Positions 9,694 to 18,119 are shown, counted from the first letter of the stretch. The stretch: 64,000 nucleotides of DNA from Sphingobium cupriresistens (GCF_004152865.1 NZ_SEOO01000008.1:61090-125089), one strand, 5' to 3'. Translations and numbers: made by a program. The notes: generated by a model from the letters alone, not told the origin.

Positions 9694-10347
9694 CTACGCC
9701 GCCAGTTTGCGCGCCCTCTCCCGCCAGGCTTCCGCCAGCAGCGGCATGTTCGCCAGCGCGCGGACGGCGTCGGGCTCGTTTCGGTGGCCGCCGGCGATCA
9801 ATAATTGGAATATCCGCGCGATGCTCCAGCCGGGCAAGGGGCGTTCGAGCAATTCCATGCGCGTGCCGGATGCCGCCTCCCCCTGCCGGATGACGCGGAA
9901 ATACAGACCGCTGCGGGCGGTTTTGACGATCGTCGCCATAACGTCGCGCGCGCCGAAGCGATGATCGAGCTTCCAGCAAGGCTGGCGGCCATGGCTGACC
10001 TCCACCACCGCGCTGCCCAGCGAGAAACGATCGCCCAGGAAAATATCCGCCTCCGTCATCCCGCGCGAGGCAATATTTTCGCCGAAGGCGCCGGGCGCAT
10101 CAAGCAGCGGATGGTCGGGCTTGCGGTCCCGCCACCAGCCATAATGATCCTGAGGGTAGAGATGGATCGCCTTGTCCCAGCCGCCATGATGGATGGGGTC
10201 GGCCACCGCGTCATGTTCGAACCCGTCCCATGTGACACGGACGGGGCCGGTAACCGGTCGTTTGGCGATGGCGCTGTAATCGCCGTTACGAAAGGGCGCT
10301 GGCGTGCCGACCAGCAGCGCGTCGATGGTCATGAAGGGCGTCGTCAT
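9694..10347 (-). CDS. MOSC domain protein
   Basis: About 217 aa with a MOSC domain: KRPVTGPVRVTWDGFEHDAVAD, HHGGWDKAIHLYPQDHY, AFGENIAS and the conserved Cys in SHGRQPCWKLDHRFG. It resembles the YiiM group, involved in molybdenum-cofactor-dependent chemistry such as reduction of N-hydroxylated compounds. The start at 10347 is chosen because GAGGG precedes it at good spacing; ATG codons at 10359 and 10332 are also possible. The longer open frame upstream overlaps the next gene and is not family-like. Confidence 0.87.
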   Translation of the reverse strand: MTTPFMTIDALLVGTPAPFRNGDYSAIAKRPVTGPVRVTWDGFEHDAVADPIHHGGWDKAIHLYPQDHYGWWRDRKPDHPLLDAPGAFGENIASRGMTEADIFLGDRFSLGSAVVEVSHGRQPCWKLDHRFGARDVMATIVKTARSGLYFRVIRQGEAASGTRMELLERPLPGWSIARIFQLLIAGGHRNEPDAVRALANMPLLAEAWRERARKLAA

Positions 10348-10406
10348 GTCGACCCTCATGCCATGACCGCAGGCCAGGCGCGATGGCCGGTTGAGGGGGA
10401 AAGGCG

Positions 10407-10625
10407 TTAGCTGTCGCTCAGTTCCGAACGCAGCTTGAGCACTTCGCCGCCGCTGTCGGCCCGAATGAGATAGGCGGGATCGCGCGGCGAGCCGTTGCGG
10501 CGGATCAGCGACCCGTCGATGGTGCGCTCGACATGGCGGTCGAACCGTTCCGCAATGCGCCCCCGGCCGACGCCCTGTCCCCAGTTCCACTTGACCCGCG
10601 ATCCTTTTCGGAAAGTCTCGGTCAT
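10407..10625 (-). CDS. Small Tudor-like protein (HVA_TUDOR / DUF2945)
   Basis: A 72-aa protein starting MTETFRKGSRVKWNWGQG. The KGSRVKWNWGQGVGRGRI opening and the later PAYLIRADSGGEVLKLRSEL are characteristic of the hypervirulence-associated Tudor-like family (formerly DUF2945). The molecular function is not established. It has its own AGGAGAGG-type ribosome site directly upstream and lies 59 bases before the MOSC gene on the same strand. Confidence 0.85.
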   Translation of the reverse strand: MTETFRKGSRVKWNWGQGVGRGRIAERFDRHVERTIDGSLIRRNGSPRDPAYLIRADSGGEVLKLRSELSDS

Positions 10626-10810
10626 GGGCATCCTCTCCTTTACTGGGCGCATCCTGCGCCGGCCGGTTTCATCACGAACAATCGGCATAATTCCCAGTGA
10701 CTTGACTGGTTCCATCACATCTTTGCAGCAGCGTAAATTATCCTGCAACGGCGATATTCCGTCGATTGTCCGCTGTTTCGCGGCAGACCTTTATAGTCTA
10801 AGGGGCGGCG

Positions 10811-11989
10811 ATGGATGCTACCGGCCTGCGCGTCGCCCTGTTCAGCGGCAATTATAATTATGTGCGCGATGGCGCGAACCAGGCGCTCAACCGCTTCGTG
10901 ACCTATCTGCTGCGGCAGGGGGGGGCTGTGCGGGTCTATTCACCAACGACGGCGACCCCCGCTTTCGCACCGGCCGGCGACCTGGTCAGCACGCCGTCCT
11001 TCCCGGTGCCGGGGCGCAAGGAATATCGGGTGCCCCATCGCATGTCGGCGCAGGTGCGCCGCGATCTCAAGGCGTTCGCGCCCAATATCGTGCATCTGTC
11101 CAGCCCAGATCCGCTGGGCCATCGGGCATTGAGTTGGGCGCGCGCGCGCGGGCTGCCGACCGTGGCGTCAGTGCATACGCGGTTCGAAACCTATCCGCGC
11201 TATTATGGGCTGGCCTTTCTGGAGCCGCTGATCGAATCGATCCTGCGCCGCTTCTATCGCCGCTGCGACGCGATCGTCGCGCCATCCGAATCGATGGCGC
11301 AACTGCTGCGCGATCAGCGGATGAACTATGATGTCGGCATCTGGACACGCGGCATCGACCGGGAGATTTTCCATCCCGGCCGCCGCGACCTGGACTGGCG
11401 GCGGTCGCTGGGCATCGCCGACGACGCGCCCGCCATCGGCTTCATCGGCCGGCTGGTGATGGAAAAGGGGCTGGACGTCTTTTCCGACGCAATCGACCAG
11501 CTCGCCGCCCGGCAGGTGCAGCACAAGGTGCTGGTGGTGGGCGAAGGCCCGGCGCGCGAATGGTTCCAGAACCGGCTGCCAGACGCGGTCTTTACCGGCT
11601 TCCAGAAGGGGGCGGACCTGGGCCGTGCAGTCGCCAGCATGGACATGCTGTTCAACCCGTCGGTGACCGAGACGTTCGGCAATGTCACGCTGGAGGCGAT
11701 GGCGTGCGGCCTCCCCACCGTCGCGGCGCGGGCCACCGGCAGCGAGAGCCTGGTCACGGACGGCGTCACCGGGCGGTTGATCCGCCCCGGCGCGATTGGC
11801 GCCTTCGCCGATGCGCTGCAAGCCTATTGCATCGATGACGGCGCGCGGCAGGCCGCGGGCGCAGCGGCGCAGCAGCGGGCGGAGCGCAATGGATGGGACC
11901 AGGTCAACCAGGCGCTGGTCAACACCTATCTGCGCGTCATCCGCCAGCGCGCCCAGGGGCTGGCGCCGCGATCCAGCCCGGTTCCATAA
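10811..11989 (+). CDS. Glycosyltransferase family 4 (group 1)
   Basis: A 392-aa GT-B enzyme. The N-terminal domain has the acceptor-side motif FSGNYNYVRDGANQALNRF. The C-terminal domain has FIGRLVMEKGLD and the donor-site E-x7-E motif in TETFGNVTLEAMACGLP. This resembles the mannosyltransferase (MgtA) or sulfoquinovosyltransferase branch that glycosylates diacylglycerol lipids, but donor and acceptor cannot be set from sequence. The ATG at 10811 is preceded by AAGGGG. rarA follows 27 bases downstream on the same strand. Confidence 0.88.
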   Translation: MDATGLRVALFSGNYNYVRDGANQALNRFVTYLLRQGGAVRVYSPTTATPAFAPAGDLVSTPSFPVPGRKEYRVPHRMSAQVRRDLKAFAPNIVHLSSPDPLGHRALSWARARGLPTVASVHTRFETYPRYYGLAFLEPLIESILRRFYRRCDAIVAPSESMAQLLRDQRMNYDVGIWTRGIDREIFHPGRRDLDWRRSLGIADDAPAIGFIGRLVMEKGLDVFSDAIDQLAARQVQHKVLVVGEGPAREWFQNRLPDAVFTGFQKGADLGRAVASMDMLFNPSVTETFGNVTLEAMACGLPTVAARATGSESLVTDGVTGRLIRPGAIGAFADALQAYCIDDGARQAAGAAAQQRAERNGWDQVNQALVNTYLRVIRQRAQGLAPRSSPVP

Positions 11990-12016
11990 TCTGCGCCACA
12001 CCCTATATCGGTAGCG

Positions 12017-13333
12017 ATGGCCGACCTTTTCGCTCCCGATGATCTTCCTGCTGATGGACCGGCGGACACCGCGCCCCTCGCCGACCGGCTGCGCCCGCGC
12101 ACGCTGGCCGATGTGGTGGGACAGGAACATCTGACCGGGCCGGATGGCGCGATCGGCCGGATGGTGGCGGCCGGGCGGCTGTCGTCGATCATATTATGGG
12201 GGCCGCCCGGCACCGGCAAGACGACGACGGCGCGGCTGCTGGCCGATGCGGTGGGGATGCGCTTTGCCCCGATATCGGCGGTATTTTCGGGCGTGGCCGA
12301 CCTCAAGAAGCTGTTCGCGAGCGCCAGGGACCATGCCCGGCGCGGCGAGAAGACATTATTGTTCGTGGACGAGATCCACCGCTTCAACCGGGCGCAACAG
12401 GATGGTTTCCTGCCCTTCGTCGAGGATGGGACGGTGACTTTGGTCGGGGCGACGACCGAAAATCCGAGTTTCGAGCTGAACGCGGCCCTGCTGTCGCGGG
12501 CGCAGGTGCTGATCCTGCGGCGGCTGGACGCGGCCGCGCTGGAGCAGTTGCTCGACCGGGCCGAGGCGCTGACGGGGCGGCCGGTGCCGATCGACGCCGC
12601 CGCGCGCGAGGCGCTGGTGGCGAGCGCGGATGGCGACGGGCGGTTTTTGCTCAACCAGGTCGAGACGCTCTATGCGATCGACATCCCCGAACCGCTCGAT
12701 CCGGCCGGCCTGTCCGCCCTGCTCCACCGCCGAGTCGCGGTGTATGACAAGGACCGGGAGGGGCATTATAATCTCATCTCCGCGCTGCATAAGTCGCTGC
12801 GCGGATCGGACCCGCAGGCGGCGCTCTATTATCTGGCGCGGATGCTGACGGCAGGCGAAGAGCCGCTTTATGTGCTGCGCCGGTTGGTGCGCTTCGCCAC
12901 CGAAGATATCGGCCTCGCCGATCCGCAGGCCGTGGTGCAGTGCCTCGCCGCCAAGGACGCCTATGATTTCCTGGGATCGCCCGAAGGCGAATTGGCGATC
13001 GTCCAAGCGTGCCTCTATTGCGCGACCGCGCCCAAGTCGAACGCAGCCTATGCGGCGATGAAGGCGTCGTTCAAATCGGCGCGCGATACCGGGTCACTGA
13101 TGCCGCCGATGAACATCGTCAACGCCCCCACCAAGCTGATGAAGCAGGTCGGTTACGGCAAGGGCTATCAATATGACCATGACGCGGCGGATGGCTTTTC
13201 CGGGGCCAATTACTGGCCGGACGAGATGACGCCGCAGATTTTCTATGCGCCGACCGATCGTGGGTTCGAGGCGCGGATCGCCGAGCGCATCGCCCATTGG
13301 GACCGGTTGCGGGCGGAACGCGCGAGCGGGTGA
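12017..13333 (+). CDS. rarA: Replication-associated recombination protein RarA (MgsA)
   Basis: A 438-aa AAA+ ATPase acting at stalled replication forks and interacting with single-strand binding protein and the clamp-loader family. Walker A is GPPGTGKTT (62-70), Walker B LLFVDEIHRFN (114-124), followed by sensor motif GATTENPSFELN and the C-terminal tetramerisation region containing KSLRGSDPQAALYYLARML. Full family length. Its TGA overlaps a GTG start for the next gene (GTGA), so the two are probably translationally coupled. Confidence 0.95.
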   Translation: MADLFAPDDLPADGPADTAPLADRLRPRTLADVVGQEHLTGPDGAIGRMVAAGRLSSIILWGPPGTGKTTTARLLADAVGMRFAPISAVFSGVADLKKLFASARDHARRGEKTLLFVDEIHRFNRAQQDGFLPFVEDGTVTLVGATTENPSFELNAALLSRAQVLILRRLDAAALEQLLDRAEALTGRPVPIDAAAREALVASADGDGRFLLNQVETLYAIDIPEPLDPAGLSALLHRRVAVYDKDREGHYNLISALHKSLRGSDPQAALYYLARMLTAGEEPLYVLRRLVRFATEDIGLADPQAVVQCLAAKDAYDFLGSPEGELAIVQACLYCATAPKSNAAYAAMKASFKSARDTGSLMPPMNIVNAPTKLMKQVGYGKGYQYDHDAADGFSGANYWPDEMTPQIFYAPTDRGFEARIAERIAHWDRLRAERASG

Positions 13334-14184
13334 CGCGGTTCGGGCGGTTCGCCGCGATCGACTGGTCGGGCGCCAAGGGCGCGCGGCACAAGGGGATTGC
13401 AGTGGCGCTGTGCGAGGCGGGCGATGCCGTGCCGCGGCTGGTGGCGGCGCCGGGTGGTATCTGGTCGCGGCAGGCGGTGGCCGACTGGCTGGTCGGGGCC
13501 GGGCGGCAGGCCCCTACCCTGTTCGGCTTCGATTTCAGCTTCGCGCCGCCCTTCGTCGCGCGGGGCGGCTATCTGCCGGGCGATCGGGTGCCGGAAGACG
13601 GCCCCGGTTTCTGGGCCTATGTCGATGCGATCTGCGAGGATGCGGACCTGGGCGCGGCGAGCCTGCTGGAAGTCGCGCATCGCCGCCATTTCTATTTCGG
13701 CAAGGCGGATGGGGTGAAGGCCGCTTTCATGCATAATCGTGTCTGCGAGGCGCGGTACAAGGCGGGCGGCGGAGGCAAGCCATCGACCGTCTATGACGCG
13801 ATCGGCGCGGCGCAGGTGGCCAAGGCCAGCTTTGCCGGGATGCGGATGCTGCATCACCTGCGCGGCAAGCTGCCCGTGTGGCCGTTCGATCCGCTGCCTG
13901 ACGCAGGATCGGCGGTGGTGGAAATCTATACCAGCATCGCCGCGCGCGCGGCGGGGCGGCCCAAGGGGCGCAGCAAGATGCGCGATGCGGCTGCGCTGAA
14001 CGAGGCCCTGGCGGCGTTGGGATCGGCCGCGCATGACGGCCCGATGCCCGACGATCATGGCGCGGACGCGATCGTCACCGCTGCCTGGATGCGCCGGGCC
14101 GCGGCTGAACCGGCCATGTGGAAGCCCGCGATGCTGACGGCGCAGATTGCGCGCACTGAGGGCTGGACGTTCGGCGTCATCTGA
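13330..14184 (+). CDS. RNase H-fold-like protein (DUF429-like), function unknown
   Basis: The GTG at 13330 overlaps the rarA stop and gives 284 aa. No experimentally known homologue is recognised. The acidic pattern fits an RNase H/RuvC-like fold of the DUF429 type: D11 in FAAIDWSGAKG, D68 in LFGFDFSF, E198 in VVEIYTS, and D242/D246 in DDHGADAIVTAAW, the last resembling the H-D-x-A-D-A motif of YqgF/RuvC relatives. An in-frame TTG at 13297 would overlap rarA more deeply and lacks support. Coupling to rarA suggests a role in DNA or RNA processing, which is inference. Confidence 0.75.
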   Translation: MTRFGRFAAIDWSGAKGARHKGIAVALCEAGDAVPRLVAAPGGIWSRQAVADWLVGAGRQAPTLFGFDFSFAPPFVARGGYLPGDRVPEDGPGFWAYVDAICEDADLGAASLLEVAHRRHFYFGKADGVKAAFMHNRVCEARYKAGGGGKPSTVYDAIGAAQVAKASFAGMRMLHHLRGKLPVWPFDPLPDAGSAVVEIYTSIAARAAGRPKGRSKMRDAAALNEALAALGSAAHDGPMPDDHGADAIVTAAWMRRAAAEPAMWKPAMLTAQIARTEGWTFGVI

Positions 14185-14191
14185 TAGTAAG

Positions 14192-14211
14192 GGCGTGCGT
14201 CCGAAAGGCAC

Positions 14212-14214
<3 letters not shown>
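14192..14214 (+). other. Hairpin overlapping the tRNA 5' end
   Basis: GGCGTGC at 14192-14198 pairs perfectly with GCACGCC at 14208-14214, so the right arm includes the first three bases of the tRNA acceptor stem. It may compete with acceptor-stem folding in the precursor or end the upstream transcript; there is no T-tract. Confidence 0.3.
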
Positions 14215-14287
<73 letters not shown>

Positions 14288-14630
14288 TTTTAAAATCGTT
14301 GCGGACCATCAAGCCGTTGCCGCCGCCCAAACGCAAAATGGGGGCCGGCATTGCTGCCGGTCCCCACTTACGTCGGGTCATGCGATCCGCGTCCCTTGCA
14401 GGATGCGATCATCGGCCCGGCGTATCCTGAACGTCATCTTCGGGCGAAGATGGCCATACAGGCTGTGCTTCGGATTCTAGGCCAAGGGCCGCCTTTCCGA
14501 TGCTGGCTGCTTGCTTCCGATGCCCGACGTTCACTTTCGCGCGTACCCGGCAATGGTCCCAAACATCCCGTCCGCCTGCCCGGCGCCGTCCTTGCGAACA
14601 TTGCCTGCTAGCGAACTATCGATAAGGTGC

Positions 14631-14756
14631 AAATCACTGATTTCTCGGTGATTTTGGATCTGGATCGCTCCGTCTCCGCCGTTTCGATAACTGGATCGTC
14701 TCACCATCGGCGAGTCGCTCCAAGCGAAATCGGAAGGATTTGTGACGGAGCGGATC
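14631..14756. ncRNA. Possible structured RNA with nested inverted repeats
   Basis: A small hairpin AAATCAC/GTGATTT (14631-14637, 14648-14654) is followed by a long interrupted stem: GATCGCTCCGTC (14663-14674) pairs with GACGGAGCGGATC (14744-14756, one bulge); inside it TCCG plus GTTTCG (14675-14686) pairs with CGAAATCGGA (14725-14734); inside that GGA.CG and CTC.CC pair with GGCGAG and CG.TCC around 14693-14720. The layers are consistent with one rod-like fold. Strand and expression are unknown, and no named RNA family is recognised. Confidence 0.35.
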
Positions 14757-14763
14757 GCAAATC

Positions 14764-14772
14764 TGTGGATAA
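14764..14772 (-). promoter_or_regulatory. DnaA-box consensus sequence
   Basis: TGTGGATAA on the plus strand is the exact complement of the DnaA box TTATCCACA. It is a single site, 4 bases before the 3' end of the cupin gene. A lone 9-mer can occur by chance; no clustered boxes or AT-rich unwinding region were seen beside it. Confidence 0.3.
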
Positions 14773-14775
14773 GTT

Positions 14776-15216
14776 TCAGCCCGGCGGCGACCAGTCCGGC
14801 GGCGCGAGGGAAAAGCCGGCAAAATCAAAGCCTGGCGTGACGGTGCAACTGACCAGCGTCCATCCGCCGTGCGGCGTCGATGCCTGCCAATGATGGGCCG
14901 GCACCCAGCCTTGCGGCATCTGGCCATCAAATATGTCCGGCCCCAGCAGCAGATCGCAGGCCGGGCCACCAGGCGGTGCGATCGAGAGGATCAAAGGTGC
15001 GCCGGCGTGCCAGAACCAATGTTCATCGGCATCGACACGGTGCCAGTGTGAGCGCTCATGCGCCTCCAGCAGAAACAATATCGTGGTGCCGCCAGCGCGC
15101 TGCCCAAGGCCAGATTCGGCGCGCCATGTCTCCCGATACCACCCGCCTTCGGGATGCGCGGCAAGGCCCAGCCGTTCGATCAGCGCCCGTCCATCCCGCT
15201 CGTCGTCCGCTCGCAT
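14776..15216 (-). CDS. Cupin family protein (DUF985)
   Basis: A 146-aa protein of the cupin_5/DUF985 family: N-terminal LGLAAHPEGGWYRETW, then TTILFLLEAHERSHWHRVDADEHWFWHAG with the metal-binding-type histidines, and a C-terminal VSCTVTPGFDFAGFSLA. Members are small beta-barrel proteins of unclear function, some resembling sugar-binding or epimerase-like cupins. It stands alone, facing tRNA-Thr and divergent from the glycine-zipper gene. Confidence 0.9.
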   Translation of the reverse strand: MRADDERDGRALIERLGLAAHPEGGWYRETWRAESGLGQRAGGTTILFLLEAHERSHWHRVDADEHWFWHAGAPLILSIAPPGGPACDLLLGPDIFDGQMPQGWVPAHHWQASTPHGGWTLVSCTVTPGFDFAGFSLAPPDWSPPG

Positions 15217-15337
15217 CCGTTTACCTCAAAATTTATTGCCCCGGAAACAGTTGCTTAGTTTGTTGCCTGACGTTCATGCAACCTCGATCAAGGTCAACGG
15301 GTTCAAGCGACAAATCACGCTATCGGAGGAGATACTC

Positions 15338-15640
15338 ATGCGTAAAGCTCTACTCGCCCTGGCCGCCGTTTCGCTGGCCATTCCCATGTCCATGGCGGTG
15401 CCGACCGACGGCGCGCAGGCGCGTAAACATTATCGGTACAAGGAATGGCGCGGTCGCGACGGCCGGACCTATTGCCGCAAGTCGAACGGCACTACCGGCC
15501 TGATCGTCGGCGGCGTGGGTGGCGCGCTGGTCGGCCGGGCGATCGATACCCGCGGCGACCGTGCGACCGGCACGATTCTCGGCGCTGCCGGCGGCGCCCT
15601 GCTGGGCAAGGAAATCGACAGCAAGCGTCGCTGCCGTTGA
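15338..15640 (+). CDS. Glycine-zipper 2TM domain protein, exported
   Basis: A 100-aa protein with an N-terminal signal peptide (MRKALLALAAVSLAIPM, cleavage likely near residue 28), a basic Tyr/Arg-rich segment, and a glycine-zipper region GLIVGGVGGALVGRAI then GTILGAAGGALLGKEID. Such proteins are periplasmic or outer-membrane associated and often stress-induced. The ATG at 15338 has an excellent GGAGGAG site seven bases upstream, which decides it against the long upstream frame. A bidirectional terminator follows. Confidence 0.85.
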   Translation: MRKALLALAAVSLAIPMSMAVPTDGAQARKHYRYKEWRGRDGRTYCRKSNGTTGLIVGGVGGALVGRAIDTRGDRATGTILGAAGGALLGKEIDSKRRCR

Positions 15641-15701
15641 GCCGGCGTGCCGGCGGCGATTGCAATAGCTGCCGGCTTCGACTGCTGCGAATGAACAAAA
15701 A

Positions 15702-15738
15702 AGGGACGGCATCCCGTCGGATGCCGTCCCTAACTTTT
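15702..15738. terminator. Bidirectional intrinsic terminator
   Basis: A 13-bp perfect stem (15702-15714 with 15719-15731, loop CGTC) is flanked by an A-run on the left (AACAAAAAA) and a T-run on the right (CTTTTT). It lies between the converging glycine-zipper gene and the secreted 95-aa protein gene and fits both strands. Confidence 0.9.
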
Positions 15739-15753
15739 TGCCAGCCTGACGGC

Positions 15754-16041
15754 TTATTCCGCGGCGGCGCCGCGCGCCTCTTCAACCTTGAAGGCGACCG
15801 GCTGACCACCCGACACACCCGAAACCTTGCCATTCTTGACGGCCAGGTTGAACGCGACGGCATCGGGGAAGCGACGGCCGGAAATGACCTTGCCGGCCTT
15901 GGTGTCCTTCACCTTATACACGTAGGTATAGCCCTCGTGGGTGAAGCGCTGCTTGCCGGCTTCTTCAGCCTGGGCGGGAGCGGCAATGGCGACGATGGCG
16001 CTCAAGGCGCCGGTGACAATGAACTTCGACAGCATTCGCAT
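15754..16041 (-). CDS. Small secreted protein of unknown function
   Basis: A 95-aa protein with a clear signal peptide (MRMLSKFIVTGALSAIVAIAAPAQA, cleaved after about residue 25). The mature part (about 70 aa) has a repeated beta-type pattern (YTYVYKVKDTKAGKVISGRRF, then VKNGKVSGVSGGQPVAF in two pieces). It has its own AAGGAG site. No family name is recognised; the form suggests a small periplasmic protein kept in sphingomonads. It is convergent with the glycine-zipper gene. Confidence 0.8.
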   Translation of the reverse strand: MRMLSKFIVTGALSAIVAIAAPAQAEEAGKQRFTHEGYTYVYKVKDTKAGKVISGRRFPDAVAFNLAVKNGKVSGVSGGQPVAFKVEEARGAAAE

Positions 16042-16187
16042 GGGTAAACTCCTTGTGAATGCCGATCAAACACCTCTTGTTTTTCTTGTTTTGTTGAGGG
16101 CGCTTCTATGTTGCGGCGCGGCAGAGCCACAATCGCAAAAAGTGCCGTTCCAGTTGCATCAAGTGCAATCACGCCAGAGCGCGCGGA

Positions 16188-16595
16188 TCAAGCCTTTGAC
16201 ATTGCTACAATATGGTCGAAATGCGCCTTGCTCAGCGGCGCGACGGAGAGCCGCGATTGCCGCAGCATCACCATGTCGGACAACGTCGAATCGGCCTTCA
16301 TCGCCTTGAGCGACACCGGTTTGGCGAGTTTTTCATGCGGCGCGACATGGACGGCGATCCACTTCCCGCTTTCGTCGGTGCTGTCGGGCGCGGCTTCTTC
16401 GACGATCGTCATGATGCCGACCGCCTCAAGCCCGATATTGCTGTGGTAGAAAAAGGCCAGATCGCCCTTGCGCATCGCCTTCATATGGCCCTGCGCGGCA
16501 TGGTTGCGCACCCCGTCCCATTCGGCCTTCCCTTTCCTGACGAGATCGTCATAGGAAAAGACATCGGGCTCCGATTTCATCAGCCAGTAGTTCAT
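16188..16595 (-). CDS. EVE domain protein
   Basis: A 135-aa EVE (PUA-like) domain protein: MNYWLMKSEPDVFSYDDL at the start, then WDGVRNHAAQGHMKAMRKGD and FFYHSNIGLEAVGI, all typical. EVE domains bind modified nucleobases in DNA or RNA. The ATG at 16595 is decided by the AGGAGG site five bases upstream; the longer upstream frame is antisense to the oxygenase gene. It is divergent from the oxygenase with 105 bases between. Confidence 0.93.
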   Translation of the reverse strand: MNYWLMKSEPDVFSYDDLVRKGKAEWDGVRNHAAQGHMKAMRKGDLAFFYHSNIGLEAVGIMTIVEEAAPDSTDESGKWIAVHVAPHEKLAKPVSLKAMKADSTLSDMVMLRQSRLSVAPLSKAHFDHIVAMSKA

Positions 16596-16700
16596 TTTGC
16601 CTCCTTGCAACAGCGTCCCGGCGCGATCAAGGATGGCGTCATGCACGGGCCGCCCCATATGCAGGGCATGACCCCGACAAATGATATTTGGAGATAAGAC

Positions 16701-17648
16701 GTGTCGCAAGCGGTACTGGATCAGGTGCCTGTCCTGTCCATGGAGGCAATGAGCAAGGCGGATTTCGCGGAAGCATTCGGCCGATCCTTCCAGCAGTTCG
16801 GCTTCGCCATGGTGAAGGACCATGGCATGGACCAGGCGCTGGTCGATGACGGCTGGGCGCTGGCGCGGCGCTTCTTCGCCCTGCCGGAGGATGTGAAGCA
16901 GCGCTATAACGCCAAGGGGAATGGCGGGCAGCGCGGCTATACCGCGTTCGGCACCGAAATCGCGAAGGGCGCGAGCGAGAACGACCTGAAGGAATTCTGG
17001 CATGTCGGCCGCGACCTGCCCGACGGCGATCCGCTGGCCGCTACGATGCCGCCCAATATATGGCCCGATGAAATGCCGACGTTCGAGCCGGTCTTCGCCA
17101 GGCTCTATCGCGAGTTCGATCGGGTCGGCGCGGAATTGCTGTCGGCGATCGCGCTCTATCTCGGCCTGCCCGAACGCTGGTTCGACGGGCCGATCGACAA
17201 TGGCAATTCGATCCTGCGGCTGCTCCATTATCCGCCAGTATCGCCGCAGGCGCCGGGCATCCGCGCGGGGGCGCATGAAGACATAAATCTCATCACGCTG
17301 CTGCTCGGCGCGGAAGAAGGCGGGCTGGAGCTAAAGGATCGCGGCGGCAACTGGCTGCCGGTGGTGCCACCGCCCGGCGCGCTGGCGATCAATGTCGGCG
17401 ACATGCTGCAACGGCTGACCAACCATCTGCTGCCGTCGACCAGCCACCGCGTGGTCAACCCGCCGCCGGAGCGGCGCGGCCATTCGCGCTATTCCATGCC
17501 CTTCTTCCTGCACCTGCGCCCCGATTTCATGATCGACGCGCTGCCGCAATGCGTGAACGAGGAGAATCCACGCCGCGATCCGCCGATCAGCGCGCATGAT
17601 TATCTGACCGAGCGGCTGATCGAGATCGGGCTGATCAAGAAAGGCTGA
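16701..17648 (+). CDS. 2-oxoglutarate/Fe(II) oxygenase, isopenicillin N synthase family
   Basis: A 315-aa enzyme with an N-terminal DIOX_N region and the C-terminal double-stranded beta-helix. The iron triad is visible as H192 and D194 (AHEDINLITLL) and H249 (STSHRVVNP); R263-x-S265 (SRYSMPF) binds the co-substrate. It is of the general IPNS-like dioxygenase group; the substrate is unknown. The GTG start at 16701 is preceded by GGAGATA. There are no neighbouring beta-lactam biosynthesis genes. Confidence 0.88.
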   Translation: MSQAVLDQVPVLSMEAMSKADFAEAFGRSFQQFGFAMVKDHGMDQALVDDGWALARRFFALPEDVKQRYNAKGNGGQRGYTAFGTEIAKGASENDLKEFWHVGRDLPDGDPLAATMPPNIWPDEMPTFEPVFARLYREFDRVGAELLSAIALYLGLPERWFDGPIDNGNSILRLLHYPPVSPQAPGIRAGAHEDINLITLLLGAEEGGLELKDRGGNWLPVVPPPGALAINVGDMLQRLTNHLLPSTSHRVVNPPPERRGHSRYSMPFFLHLRPDFMIDALPQCVNEENPRRDPPISAHDYLTERLIEIGLIKKG

Positions 17649-17668
17649 CGTCGTTCGCTTAGAACCCA

Positions 17669-17724
17669 GTCGAGAAGCAGGTAACGGAGCGCTTCCCGTT
17701 TCTCGACAGGCTCGAAACGAGCGA
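17669..17724. repeat. Dispersed intergenic repeat, copy 1
   Basis: GTCGAGAA (17669-17676) and TTCTCGAC (17700-17707) form an 8-bp inverted repeat, followed by GGCTCGAAACGAGCG. A related sequence occurs at 60405-60460. Both lie in short gaps after genes. Confidence 0.55.
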
Positions 17725-17735
17725 CGGTTGGCGCG

Positions 17736-18119
17736 TTACTTCCGGCCGCGGCCCAGGGTGATGCCGATTTCCTCGCCGCGTTCGGACAAAGCGAGCTTCA
17801 CGATCTTCACCTCGACATGGCTGACCTTGTCGTCCTGTAGAAAGATGGTGTCGATGATATGGTCTGCCACCGCTTCGATCAGCGTGAAGTGCATGCCTTC
17901 GGGCAGCGCGGTCGAGGCGGCGTGCTTGAGGTCCATATAGTTTTTGGATTGGCCAAGCGCCGTGTCCGGCTCGTAATGATCGGCGATTCGCAGGCGGGCG
18001 CGGATGGAGATGCGCAGCGGCTGGGGGAGATGCGTCTCCTCCGAATAAATGCCGGTCAGCACGTCGACATGGAGGTTGTTAACCTCCAGCGTCAGAAAAT
18101 CGTCAAATCCAGTCTGCAT
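17736..18119 (-). CDS. folB: Dihydroneopterin aldolase
   Basis: A 127-aa protein of the FolB family, which cleaves dihydroneopterin to hydroxymethyl-dihydropterin and glycolaldehyde in folate synthesis. Family features: LEVNNLHVDVLTGIYSEE at the start, YMDLKHAA, FTLIEAVADHIIDTIF and VKIVKLALS near the end. Length agrees with the family. It is divergent from the acetyltransferase gene. Epimerase (FolX) activity is an alternative for this fold. Confidence 0.88.
   Translation of the reverse strand: MQTGFDDFLTLEVNNLHVDVLTGIYSEETHLPQPLRISIRARLRIADHYEPDTALGQSKNYMDLKHAASTALPEGMHFTLIEAVADHIIDTIFLQDDKVSHVEVKIVKLALSERGEEIGITLGRGRK

Larger units (their letters stand above)
14288..14775. other. Non-coding gap of 488 bases with hairpins
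   Basis: No convincing gene. Short frames on both strands lack family resemblance and good starts. A strong GC hairpin (GGGGCCGGCA and TGCCGGTCCCC, about 14340-14367) may end the tRNA transcript. The 3' part, 14631-14772, holds nested inverted repeats described separately. Base composition is close to the surrounding sequence, so this could be an eroded gene, a regulatory RNA or both. Confidence 0.6.

Noticed and set aside
14351..14611. 86-aa frame after the tRNA
   Set aside because: It runs through the strong hairpin, has no ribosome site and no family likeness; it may be an eroded gene but cannot be supported.
14620..14775. Chromosomal replication origin
   Set aside because: Only one DnaA-box 9-mer was seen, with no box cluster, AT-rich unwinding region, or dnaA/hemE/parAB neighbours.
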